Positions 34,008-42,510 of a stretch of 62,753 nucleotides of DNA are shown piece by piece. Source of the DNA: CAKUFA01 sp963646285. GTDB lineage: Bacteria; Bacillota; Clostridia; Christensenellales; Aristaeellaceae. The notes under the pieces are model-generated. The model did no database searches. It was not told where the DNA came from and saw nothing but the letters and a program-made list of their open reading frames with translations. The stretch spans positions 1-62,753 of the forward strand of contig CAVIWF010000009.1 of the NCBI GenBank assembly GCA_963646285.1, given 5' to 3'. Position 1 is the first letter of the stretch, and every line of letters begins with the position of its first letter. The translations under genes were made by a program, and so were the position numbers.

Positions 34008-34552
34008 CGGAAGGTGGAACGCTGGAAGGACGGGTGGAAGCCATTCTGTTCGTATCCGGCGAAGCAGTTCGTGTGGATGAACTGGCCAAGGCGCTGGGCG
34101 TTTCCATGCTGGAAATTGAATCGGCACTGAACACCCTGCGGGATGATTATGATTTCAATCAGCGAGGTTTTATGCTGCGGCGGTTTGGTCATCAGGTGCA
34201 GTTGGCCACCCGGGCACTGTATGCGGATGATGTGGTGCGGATGCTTCAGCCTGTGCAGAAACAGTCCCTCAGCCAGGCCGCCATGGAAACCCTGGCGGTT
34301 GTGGCCTACAAGCAGCCAGTCACAAAGGCAGAGATTGAGCAGATTCGTGGGGTCAAGTGCGATTACTCTGTTCAATCTCTGATGAATAAAAACCTGATTA
34401 CCGAGGTGGGCAGAAAGGAAGCCCTTGGTCGCCCCATCCTTTATGGCACAACGGAGGAATTCCTGAGCCACTTCGGTATTTCATCCCTCAGCGAGCTGCC
34501 CCCCATGCCGGAGCAGGCTTCGGACGAGGAACTACGAGGAACAAGGGGATAG
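34004..34552 (+). CDS. scpB: Segregation and condensation protein B
   Basis: This 182-residue dimeric winged-helix partner of ScpA has EAILFVSGEAVRVDELAKAL at the N-terminus and the conserved ETLAVVAYKQPVTKAEIEQI followed by RGVK. GRPILYGTTEEFLSHFGI closes the domain. It overlaps scpA by 4 bases. Confidence 0.95.
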   Translation: MTEGGTLEGRVEAILFVSGEAVRVDELAKALGVSMLEIESALNTLRDDYDFNQRGFMLRRFGHQVQLATRALYADDVVRMLQPVQKQSLSQAAMETLAVVAYKQPVTKAEIEQIRGVKCDYSVQSLMNKNLITEVGRKEALGRPILYGTTEEFLSHFGISSLSELPPMPEQASDEELRGTRG

Positions 34553-34578
34553 CGAGGAGTTGCACCCATAAAAAATCA

Positions 34579-34607
34579 TTGCGAAATGTAGTAAAATCAT
34601 GTATACT
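34579..34607 (+). promoter_or_regulatory. Promoter of the yloU-fakA-recG operon
   Basis: TTGCGA (34579-34584) and TATACT (34602-34607) are 17 bp apart; the leader is about 95 nt. Confidence 0.65.
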
Positions 34608-34614
34608 ACTAGTG

Positions 34615-34676
34615 CCCCTGCCGGCATAGGGGGATTTTGCGTGGAATTTTTGCGTTTCATGTGATGCTCCCGGCAG
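34615..34676 (+). promoter_or_regulatory. Leader with two mutually exclusive stems before the Asp23/YloU gene
   Basis: CCCCT (34615-34619) can pair with AGGGG (34628-34632). The overlapping CTGCCGG (34618-34624) can instead pair with CCGGCAG (34670-34676), just upstream of the SD AAGGAGG. Such competing stems are typical of an attenuator, but no folding was computed and no ligand is known. Confidence 0.3.
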
Positions 34677-34706
34677 AACCTACGCACAAGGAGGCTGTAA
34701 GTTGCT

Positions 34707-35057
34707 ATGGAATGTAAGATAAAAAATGACATTGGCACCATCTACATCACGGAAGATGTTATGCTCAAGGTCGTTGGCTACGCTGCGTTGGAGTGCTATG
34801 GCATTGTGGCTATGTCTTCCCGCCGTGCCAAGGATGGCTTCGTTGAATGGCTGGGAAGGGAAAATCTGGCCAAGGGTGTACAGATTCGCAATGTTGGCGA
34901 CATGCTGGATGTGGATCTGTTTATCATTGTTGAATACGGTATTTCGATTTCCGAGGTTTGCCGCACCATCGTGGAAACCGTGCGCTATAAGCTGGAAAGC
35001 ATGACCGGCGTAAAGGTGCGTAAGGTGAACATTTCGGTGGAAGGCATTCGGGTCTAA
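34707..35057 (+). CDS. Asp23/Gls24 family protein (YloU-like)
   Basis: This 116-residue single-domain Asp23 protein has GTIYITEDVMLKVVGYAALE, DLFIIVEYGISISEV and ESMTGVKVRKVNISVEGI. It lacks the acidic tail of the copy at 17620. The position before fakA and recG matches yloU in B. subtilis, although rpmB, which usually precedes it on the opposite strand, is missing here. The SD AAGGAGG is 12 bases before ATG 34707. Confidence 0.92.
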   Translation: MECKIKNDIGTIYITEDVMLKVVGYAALECYGIVAMSSRRAKDGFVEWLGRENLAKGVQIRNVGDMLDVDLFIIVEYGISISEVCRTIVETVRYKLESMTGVKVRKVNISVEGIRV

Positions 35058-35149
35058 TCGGCGTCCGGCTGCCGGGTCAAAATAGCGGTGCGAATACCGG
35101 AAAAAGCTGTCCGGCACAACGCCCGATGATCGAACGGAGGAAGACATCC

Positions 35150-36814
35150 TTGATTCAATTCAAAACAATAGACGGACTTTTGCTGCGTGATATGGTTGTG
35201 GCCGGCGCAGCATTGCTGGAGAAGAATCGTGAAGCGGTGGATGCGCTGAACGTGTTCCCTGTGCCGGATGGCGACACGGGTACCAACATGTCCCTGACCA
35301 TGCAGAGCGCCACCCGGGAAGTTTCCAGCAAGGAATATCTCCGGGCAGATGAGGCTGCTGCCGCACTGGCCAAGGGTGCTCTTCGGGGCGCCCGGGGCAA
35401 CTCCGGCGTAATTACCAGCCAGCTTTACCGTGGCTTTGCCAAGGCACTGAACGGAGTGGAAAAGATTACTCCTGTGCAGTTCGCCGAGGCACTGAAGAAG
35501 GGTGCTGAGCTTGCCTATAAGGCTGTGATGAAGCCCAAGGAAGGCACCATCCTGACCGTGGCTCGTGTGGTGGCTGAGGATGCTGTGAAGCAGGCCAACG
35601 CTGCACCGGATGATTACGATGGACTGATCAACGTCATGCTGCGCAGTGGCGAAGCTATTTTGAAGCGCACCCCTGACATGTTGCCGGCACTGAAGCAGGC
35701 TGGTGTGGTGGACTCCGGCGGACGTGGCCTGCTGCTGATTTACATGGGCTATGCTGCGGTGCTTCGGGGCGAGGACATCAACGATCCTGCTCCCTGCATG
35801 GCGGAGGATGGCAATCAGGAAGCCACCAATGATCATACCCTGATGGGCGATCCCAAGTACCTGTACTGCACTTCCTTTGATATTCGCAACCTGCGGGACG
35901 ATGTGTCCGAAGGGGATATCGATTCTTTCCGCCGCCGGCTGAACCGGATTGGCGACTGCGTGCAGGTCAGCGGCGATATGCAGCTGGTGAAGACCCATGT
36001 GCACACCAATAATCCCGGCAATGCCATTGAGTATGGCATTGAGCTGGGCGAGTTGGTGAACCTGAAGGTGGATAACCTGGATCAGCTGCGTCATGAGAAG
36101 GATCAGGAAGCAGGCACTGCTGAAGAAGCAACAGAGACAGCACCTGCCGAACCGGCCAAGGATTTCGGCATGGTGGCAGTGTCCTTGGGAGATGGCTTCT
36201 CCCAGATCTTCCGTGACTTGACGGTGGATGTAATCGTTGAGGGCGGGCAGACCATGAACCCCTCCATTGACGATATTCTCACGGCCATCAATCAGGTGAA
36301 CGCCAAGTGCGTCTTCGTCTTCCCCAATAACGGCAATGTGGTGCTGGCTGCCCAGCAGGCGGCAGAGCTGTCCGAAAAGGAAGTTCACGTGATCCCCACC
36401 AAGAACGTGGCCATGGGCATTGCGGCAGCGGTTGCTTTCCAGCCGGAAGTTTCCGGCGATGAAAACGCTGTGCGCATGGAAGAAGCTGCCCAGCACGTGA
36501 AGACCGGCACCGTGACCTACGCTGTGCGGGACAGCGAGTACAATGGTGTGCAGATCAAGGAAGGGGATATCATCGGCCTGCATAACGGGCAGATTGAGTA
36601 CTCCGGTCAGTCTCTTCACGATGTGGTGATGGAAATGATGAAGGCTATTATCACCGATGAGGATGAGCTGATTACCGTCTACTACGGTGCAGAGACCACG
36701 CAGGAAGATGCGGAAGCAGTTACAGCAGAGATTGCAGATGCTTATCCGAACTGTGACGTGGAGTGCCATCGTGGCGGTCAGCCCCTGTACTACTACCTGA
36801 TTTCTGTGGAGTAA
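35150..36814 (+). CDS. fakA: Fatty acid kinase catalytic subunit FakA (YloV; DAK2/DhaL fold)
   Basis: This 554-residue protein has an N-terminal DhaL kinase domain with the Mg-ADP aspartates in NVFPVPDGDTGTNM (D38 region, D40, D42), a middle DegV-like domain and a C-terminal DAK1-like half (PNNGNVVLAAQQAAEL, VIPTKNVAMGIAA). FakA phosphorylates fatty acids held by a DegV/FakB protein such as the one at 16567. An acidic, Thr/Ala-rich linker lies at about residues 320-340. I start it at TTG 35150, 7 bases after CGGAGGAAG; ATG 35126 precedes that site. Confidence 0.92.
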   Translation: MIQFKTIDGLLLRDMVVAGAALLEKNREAVDALNVFPVPDGDTGTNMSLTMQSATREVSSKEYLRADEAAAALAKGALRGARGNSGVITSQLYRGFAKALNGVEKITPVQFAEALKKGAELAYKAVMKPKEGTILTVARVVAEDAVKQANAAPDDYDGLINVMLRSGEAILKRTPDMLPALKQAGVVDSGGRGLLLIYMGYAAVLRGEDINDPAPCMAEDGNQEATNDHTLMGDPKYLYCTSFDIRNLRDDVSEGDIDSFRRRLNRIGDCVQVSGDMQLVKTHVHTNNPGNAIEYGIELGELVNLKVDNLDQLRHEKDQEAGTAEEATETAPAEPAKDFGMVAVSLGDGFSQIFRDLTVDVIVEGGQTMNPSIDDILTAINQVNAKCVFVFPNNGNVVLAAQQAAELSEKEVHVIPTKNVAMGIAAAVAFQPEVSGDENAVRMEEAAQHVKTGTVTYAVRDSEYNGVQIKEGDIIGLHNGQIEYSGQSLHDVVMEMMKAIITDEDELITVYYGAETTQEDAEAVTAEIADAYPNCDVECHRGGQPLYYYLISVE

Positions 36815-36816
36815 AG

Positions 36817-38817
36817 ATGGAACTGTCCATGCTCAAGGGCATAGGTCCTACACGCTTGGAGAATTTGCGCGCAGCGGGCATTTGCTCACTGCGCGATCTT
36901 TTGTATCGGCTGCCTGTTCGCTACGAGGATATGACGGCCATTACGCCTTGCAGTGATTGCAAGCCCGGCATGACGGTGCTTGTACAATGCCGGGTGAAGG
37001 AAACACCGAAGCTGAACCGCTTCGGAGGCATCACCCGAGTGACTGCCTCTCTGTGGGATGAAAGCGGCAAATTGCCGGCAGTTTGGTATAATCAGCCTTG
37101 GATCTGTCAGCAGCTGACGGTGGATGAAGAGGTTCTCCTCTACGGCCGTGTGGGGGATAAGAACGGCAGGAGAGTGCTGCAAAACCCGCAAAAGGTGGCG
37201 GAGCAATGTATTCTGCCGGTGTACCGTGCCATCAAAGGTATCCCTGCCAAGTCCTATCGGGACATGATGAAGCGGGCGTTGGAAGAGGTGGATGACTGCT
37301 GCCCGGAAACCCTTCCGAGGGAGGTTCGGCTGCAGCATCACCTGTGCGAAACCAACTTTGCCATTCGTCAAGCCCATTTTCCGGATACGATGGAGAACTT
37401 GAAGCTGGCACGCCGCCGGTTCGCCTTTGAGCAGATGCTCATGTATCAGGCAGCCATTGGCTTGGTGGGAAATCGGCATCAGCCGGGGTTCCCTATGAGG
37501 ATTGGCGCCGGTGCAGCAGATGCCTTCTGGAAGAGCCTGCCCTTTGCACCCACAGGGGCACAGGAAAAAGCTTTACAGGATATTGCAGAGGATTTGCGCA
37601 AGCCCACAGCTATGTCACGATTGGTGCAGGGAGATGTGGGTTGCGGCAAAACTGCCATTGCCTTTGGTGCCATTGCCCTTGCCTGCGGCTGTGGTTATCA
37701 GGCAGCCATGATGGCGCCAACGGAGATTCTTGCCAGGCAACATTATGAATCTGCTGTAGCCATGCTGGAACCCCTTGGCATTACCTGCGGCCTGCTGACG
37801 GGGACGCTGAAAGCCTCGGAAAAGCGAAAGGCTCATGAAGCATTAGCCACGGGCAAGTGGCAGGCGGTATTCGGTACCCATGCCCTGATCAGCGAAAAAG
37901 TCGTCTATCATGGCCTGGGGCTTGTCATTACGGACGAGCAGCACCGGTTCGGCGTGCAGCAGCGGTCTATATTGCAGGATAAGGGCAATGAACAGGAGAA
38001 AGCACCTCACGTGCTGGTCATGTCGGCCACGCCCATCCCGAGAACCTTGGCGCTGATTCTGTACGGCGACTTGGATATTACCGTGGTGGATGAGCTTCCG
38101 CCGGGACGGCAGCCGGTGAAAACACGGATTGTGCCGGAAGAGAAGCGCAGCAGCATGTACGAGTTCCTTCGAGGGGAAATCGGCAAAGGGCATCAAGCCT
38201 ATGTTGTGTGCCCTCTGGTGGAAGACAGTGAAACCATGGACAACGTGCGCTCCGCCAAGGCCACCTATCAGGATCTAATGGATGCGGAACTGAAAGGGCT
38301 TCGGGTAGGGCTTACCTGGGGCGATCAGCGGCCGGAGGAAAAGGATCAGGTGCTGCATCAGTTTGCTGCTGGTGAACTGGATGTGCTTGTGTCTACCACG
38401 GTGATTGAGGTAGGGGTCAATGTACCCAATGCCACCGTGATGGTCATTGAAAACGCCGAGCGGTTCGGTCTTTCACAGCTGCATCAGCTGCGGGGACGTG
38501 TTGGCCGGGGAAGTGCCGAAAGCTGGTGTTTCCTGCTGGCAGGGGCAACGGAGCGGCTTCGCATCATGACACAAACCAATGATGGCTTTCTGGTGGCGCA
38601 AAAGGATCTGGAACTGCGGGGCCCCGGCGATCTCATGGGTACAAGACAGTCCGGCGAATCCATGGCGGATTTTCTGCTGGATGGGGATGTGCAGCTGCTG
38701 GAGGAAGCCTGTCAGTGCATGAAGCAGCTCCGGGATGATCCTGCACTCAGTCAGGCACGGCAGCAGGTGGAACAGGAAGCCGCAAAGCATTATACGCAAA
38801 GGATTGCGTTAAATTAA
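36817..38817 (+). CDS. recG: ATP-dependent DNA helicase RecG
   Basis: This 666-residue helicase remodels stalled replication forks and Holliday junctions. The wedge/OB domain occupies about residues 1-150 (starting LSMLKGIGPTRLENL). Walker A is GDVGCGKTA (from residue 272), the DExH-type motif II is ITDEQHRFG, motif III is VMSATPIPRTL, and motif VI lies in QLRGRVGRG. The start is ATG 36817, three bases after the fakA stop, with GGAG before it. An upstream frame to 36763 overlaps fakA. Confidence 0.96.
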   Translation: MELSMLKGIGPTRLENLRAAGICSLRDLLYRLPVRYEDMTAITPCSDCKPGMTVLVQCRVKETPKLNRFGGITRVTASLWDESGKLPAVWYNQPWICQQLTVDEEVLLYGRVGDKNGRRVLQNPQKVAEQCILPVYRAIKGIPAKSYRDMMKRALEEVDDCCPETLPREVRLQHHLCETNFAIRQAHFPDTMENLKLARRRFAFEQMLMYQAAIGLVGNRHQPGFPMRIGAGAADAFWKSLPFAPTGAQEKALQDIAEDLRKPTAMSRLVQGDVGCGKTAIAFGAIALACGCGYQAAMMAPTEILARQHYESAVAMLEPLGITCGLLTGTLKASEKRKAHEALATGKWQAVFGTHALISEKVVYHGLGLVITDEQHRFGVQQRSILQDKGNEQEKAPHVLVMSATPIPRTLALILYGDLDITVVDELPPGRQPVKTRIVPEEKRSSMYEFLRGEIGKGHQAYVVCPLVEDSETMDNVRSAKATYQDLMDAELKGLRVGLTWGDQRPEEKDQVLHQFAAGELDVLVSTTVIEVGVNVPNATVMVIENAERFGLSQLHQLRGRVGRGSAESWCFLLAGATERLRIMTQTNDGFLVAQKDLELRGPGDLMGTRQSGESMADFLLDGDVQLLEEACQCMKQLRDDPALSQARQQVEQEAAKHYTQRIALN

Positions 38818-38849
38818 ACATCATAATGGTAAAGGATGGGAGATAAACA

Positions 38850-40583
38850 ATGAGGAAGCTTGCCCGGTTTTTGAAGCCATACAAGCTGCAAGTGATTCTG
38901 GGACCAATGTTCAAGCTGATTGAAGCAATCTTTGAACTGATTGTTCCCCTTGTAATGGCGGACATGATTGACGTTGGCGTGGCACAGCACGACGTATCCT
39001 ACATTTGGCAGCGGGGCGGCCTGCTGGTGCTACTGGGCGTTGTAGGTCTTGCTTCCTCGCTTACCTGCCAGACCATGGCCTCCCGTGCTTCTCAGGGCGT
39101 GGGTACCGATCTGCGGCGTGAAGTGTTCCATCATATCAATACCCTTTCGTGGAAGGAACTGGATCGCTTTGGCACGCCTACGCTGATTACCCGCATGACC
39201 TCGGACATCAACCAGATGCAGACCGCCGTGGCCATGCTGATTCGTCTGGTGGTTCGTGCGCCTTTCCTGGTGATCGGTGCCGTGATTATGGCTATGCGCA
39301 TTGACCTGACGCTGTCGCTGGTGTTCCTGGCTATTGTTCCGCTGGTAGCGCTGGTGCTGTATCTGGTCATGAGCAAGTCTGTTCCTTTTTTCAAGACCAT
39401 TCAGAAAAAAACGGACCGTGTCAGCTTGATCACCCGTGAAAACCTTTCCGGTGCCCGTGTGGTGCGTGCTTTCCGCAAGCAGGAGGCAGAGCAGGAGCGG
39501 TTCGATGAAGCCTGCGACGACCTGGCACGAAATACCATCCACATTGGCAAGCTGAACGCCATTCTTGCCCCCTTCAGCTTCCTGATTCTGAATCTGGGCA
39601 TTGTGGTGATCCTTTGGTTCGGCGGCGTTCGGGTCAACGCCGGCAGCATGACCCAGGGCGAAGTGGTTGCCTTCGTCAATTACATGAACCAGATTCTGCT
39701 GGCGCTGGTGGTAGTGGCCAACCTGGTGGTGATATTTACCAAGGCTGCTGCTTCCGCTGCACGGATCAACGAGGTCTTTGATACCAAGCCCAGCGTGGAG
39801 GACGGCAGCGAAGCACAGGTGAAGGATGTAGCCGGTGCGCCCAGAATCAGCTTCCGCAATGTGTCCTTCAATTATTATGAAGGTGCGGCTGAGGCACTGA
39901 AAAACATCGACTTTGATGTAACGACCGGGGAGAGCGTGGGCATTATCGGCGGTACCGGCAGCTCCAAGTCTACCCTAGTGCAGCTGATTCCCAGACTTTA
40001 CGATGCAACCAGGGGAACCGTATTGGTGGATGGTGTGGATGTGAAGGATTATCCCCTTTGGCAGCTGCACCAGAAGATTGGCATGGTGCCCCAGGGGAAT
40101 CTGCTGTTCTCCGGCACCATTCGAGAAAACTTGCAGTGGCGTATGCCGGGCGCAACGGATGAGCAGCTTTGGGCTGCACTGGAAACTGCCCAGGCTGCGG
40201 AGTTTGTGCGTCAGCTTCCCTTGGGGCTGAATGCGCCTGTATCCCAGGGAGGCGCTAACTTCTCCGGCGGACAAAAGCAGCGGCTGACCATCGCCCGGGC
40301 ATTGGTTGGCCATCCTGAAATTCTGATTCTGGACGATTCCTCCAGTGCATTGGACTATGCAACGGATGCAGCCCTCCAGCGTGCCATTCACCACATGCAG
40401 CCCATGCCGACGGTCATCATTGTGTCCCAGCGGGTGTCTACGGTGAAGCGGTGCGACCGGATTCTGGTTATGGATGAAGGGGAAATCGTTGGGGACGGCA
40501 AGCATGATGCACTGCTGAAGGACTGCACCACCTATCAGGAAATTTGCTATTCTCAGATGAGCATGCAGGAGGCACAAGCATGA
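38850..40583 (+). CDS. ABC exporter half-transporter 1 (degenerate ATPase site)
   Basis: This 577-residue protein has six N-terminal transmembrane helices and a nucleotide-binding domain (about 330-575). The Walker A is GGTGSSKST (Ser where Gly is usual before Lys), the signature is NFSGGQKQR, and the Walker B is ILILDDSSSALD, with Asp instead of the catalytic Glu. It is therefore the degenerate partner of a heterodimer with the next gene. Such pairs export drugs, lipids or peptides. The substrate is unknown. ATG 38850 follows GGGAG. Confidence 0.92.
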   Translation: MRKLARFLKPYKLQVILGPMFKLIEAIFELIVPLVMADMIDVGVAQHDVSYIWQRGGLLVLLGVVGLASSLTCQTMASRASQGVGTDLRREVFHHINTLSWKELDRFGTPTLITRMTSDINQMQTAVAMLIRLVVRAPFLVIGAVIMAMRIDLTLSLVFLAIVPLVALVLYLVMSKSVPFFKTIQKKTDRVSLITRENLSGARVVRAFRKQEAEQERFDEACDDLARNTIHIGKLNAILAPFSFLILNLGIVVILWFGGVRVNAGSMTQGEVVAFVNYMNQILLALVVVANLVVIFTKAAASAARINEVFDTKPSVEDGSEAQVKDVAGAPRISFRNVSFNYYEGAAEALKNIDFDVTTGESVGIIGGTGSSKSTLVQLIPRLYDATRGTVLVDGVDVKDYPLWQLHQKIGMVPQGNLLFSGTIRENLQWRMPGATDEQLWAALETAQAAEFVRQLPLGLNAPVSQGGANFSGGQKQRLTIARALVGHPEILILDDSSSALDYATDAALQRAIHHMQPMPTVIIVSQRVSTVKRCDRILVMDEGEIVGDGKHDALLKDCTTYQEICYSQMSMQEAQA

Positions 40584-42316
40584 AAAACAGTGAAGTGTTC
40601 AAGCGACTCATGCGCTTTGTGAAGCCTTATTCCGGCTACCTGCTGCTGGCACTGGTGTGCGCCATCATTTATGTGGTGATGAGCCTTCTGTGCCCGGTAC
40701 TGATTGGTAATGCAGTGGATCAGATCATCGGCAAGGATCAGGTGGATTTCACGGCCATTGGGCATACGGCGGTGCTGCTGTTGATTGTTATTGCAGTGGG
40801 CGCCGTGTTCCAGTGGATCATGAGCATGTGCACCAACACCGTCAGCTACAAGACGGTCAGCGACTTGCGGGTGAATGTGTTTTCCAAGCTGATTCGGGTG
40901 CCTCTGCGCTTTATTGATACCACGGCGCACGGCAACATCATTAACCGTGTGGTCAGCGATGTGGATGCTGTCAGCGACGGTCTTCTGCAAGGGTTTACCC
41001 AGCTGTTCACCGGCGTGGTGACCATTATCGGAACCCTTGGTTTCATGATTTCCATTCATCCCCTCATTGCATTGGTGGTGGTGGCACTGACCCCTGTGTC
41101 CATGATCATTGCTACCTTGATTGCCCGGGGCACCCACAAAACCTTCATCAAGCAAAGCCAGATTCAGGGCGAACTGGGCGGTCACGTGGAGGAAATGGTG
41201 GCAGGTCAGAAGCTGGTCAAGCTCTTCGGCCACGAAAAGGAAAGCGAAGAAAAGCTGGGAGAAATCAATGACCGGCTGTACACCTGGGGCTACAAGGCGC
41301 AGATTTACCCGGCGTTTACCAACCCCCTGACCCGCTTTGTTAACGGTCTGGTGTATGCGGCGGTAGGCATTACCGGCGCACTGGCTGCCGTGAACGGAAG
41401 TATGACGGTAGGTCAGCTGTCCTGCTTCCTCAGCTATGCCAACCAGTACACCAAGCCTTTCAACGAAGTGACCGGCATTATGGCGCAGCTGCAAACGGCC
41501 ATGGCCTCTGCACGGCGGCTCATGGAGCTGATGGATGAGCCTACGGAAAAGGAATGTGAACATCCCAAGAAGGTGCCGGATCGTGCAGTGATTGCTTTCG
41601 AGGATGTGTCCTTCCAGTATGTGCCGGATCGCCCTTTGATTGAGCACTTCAACCTGACGGTGCAGCCCGGTCAACGGATTGCGGTTGTGGGTCCCACGGG
41701 CTGCGGTAAAACCACGCTGATCAACCTGCTGATGCGCTTCTATGACGTGACGGATGGCAGGATCACCCTGGGCGGCGTGGATGTGCGTGACATGACCCGT
41801 GACGATCTGCGTGCCCATTTCGGTATGGTGCTGCAGGATACCTGGCTGACCCAGGCCACCGTGGCAGAGAATATTGCCTACGGAAAGCCGGGCGCTACCA
41901 GAGAAGAAATCGTTGCCGCTGCCAAGGCTGCCCATGCGGACGGCTTTATCCGCCGCTTGGCAGATGGCTACGATACCGTGCTTACCGAGCAGGGTGACAA
42001 CCTGTCCCAGGGACAAAAGCAGCTGCTGTGCATTGCCCGGGTCATGCTGATGGATCCGCCTATGCTGATTCTGGACGAGGCAACCAGCAACATTGATACC
42101 CGTACCGAACTAAACGTCCAGCGTGCCTTTGCAGCCATGGTCAAGGGCAGAACCAGCTTTGTGGTGGCTCACCGCCTTTCCACGATTAAGGAAAGCGACG
42201 TGATCCTCGTCATGCGGGACGGTCACGTGATTGAACAGGGCAATCATGAGGAACTGCTGGCCAAGGGCGGCTTCTACAAGCAGCTGTATGAAAGCCAGTT
42301 TGCCCACATTGAATAA
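40580..42316 (+). CDS. ABC exporter half-transporter 2 (canonical ATPase site)
   Basis: This 578-residue partner of the preceding half-transporter has six transmembrane helices. Its nucleotide-binding domain has canonical Walker A GPTGCGKTT, signature NLSQGQKQL and Walker B MLILDEATSNID with the catalytic Glu. The genes overlap by ATGA, which fits an obligate heterodimer. It has the YheH/YfiC-type layout common in Firmicutes. A terminator follows at 42330. Confidence 0.93.
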   Translation: MKNSEVFKRLMRFVKPYSGYLLLALVCAIIYVVMSLLCPVLIGNAVDQIIGKDQVDFTAIGHTAVLLLIVIAVGAVFQWIMSMCTNTVSYKTVSDLRVNVFSKLIRVPLRFIDTTAHGNIINRVVSDVDAVSDGLLQGFTQLFTGVVTIIGTLGFMISIHPLIALVVVALTPVSMIIATLIARGTHKTFIKQSQIQGELGGHVEEMVAGQKLVKLFGHEKESEEKLGEINDRLYTWGYKAQIYPAFTNPLTRFVNGLVYAAVGITGALAAVNGSMTVGQLSCFLSYANQYTKPFNEVTGIMAQLQTAMASARRLMELMDEPTEKECEHPKKVPDRAVIAFEDVSFQYVPDRPLIEHFNLTVQPGQRIAVVGPTGCGKTTLINLLMRFYDVTDGRITLGGVDVRDMTRDDLRAHFGMVLQDTWLTQATVAENIAYGKPGATREEIVAAAKAAHADGFIRRLADGYDTVLTEQGDNLSQGQKQLLCIARVMLMDPPMLILDEATSNIDTRTELNVQRAFAAMVKGRTSFVVAHRLSTIKESDVILVMRDGHVIEQGNHEELLAKGGFYKQLYESQFAHIE

Positions 42317-42329
42317 GGCTTCCATATCT

Positions 42330-42366
42330 AAAGGCGCTGTCTGTCATGTGCAGGCGGCGCCTTTGC
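42330..42366 (+). terminator. Terminator after the ABC exporter pair
   Basis: AAAGGCGC (42330-42337) pairs with GCGCCTTT (42357-42364) with an inner TCTG/CAGG stem; the T tract is short and interrupted. Confidence 0.65.
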
Positions 42367-42407
42367 TGTTGGATGCTTGCATTTCCGTTTGTACCCTGTT
42401 GCCACGC

Positions 42408-42436
42408 TTTTCATTTTCTGCAGGATGTGTTATCAT
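42408..42436 (+). promoter_or_regulatory. Possible promoter of uvrB
   Basis: TTTTCA (42408-42413) and TATCAT (42431-42436) are 17 bp apart. The -35 is a poor match. No clear LexA (SOS) box is visible by eye. Confidence 0.4.
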
Positions 42437-42510
42437 GCAGAAGACGCTGCACCCGGCAACGGGACAGCGGTGCAGAAGTGATGATTGTTGTTTGATGATA
42501 CGGAGGCCAT

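Noticed and set aside
35126..35149. ATG start of fakA at 35126
   Set aside because: The only good SD (CGGAGGAAG) is downstream of it and points to TTG 35150.
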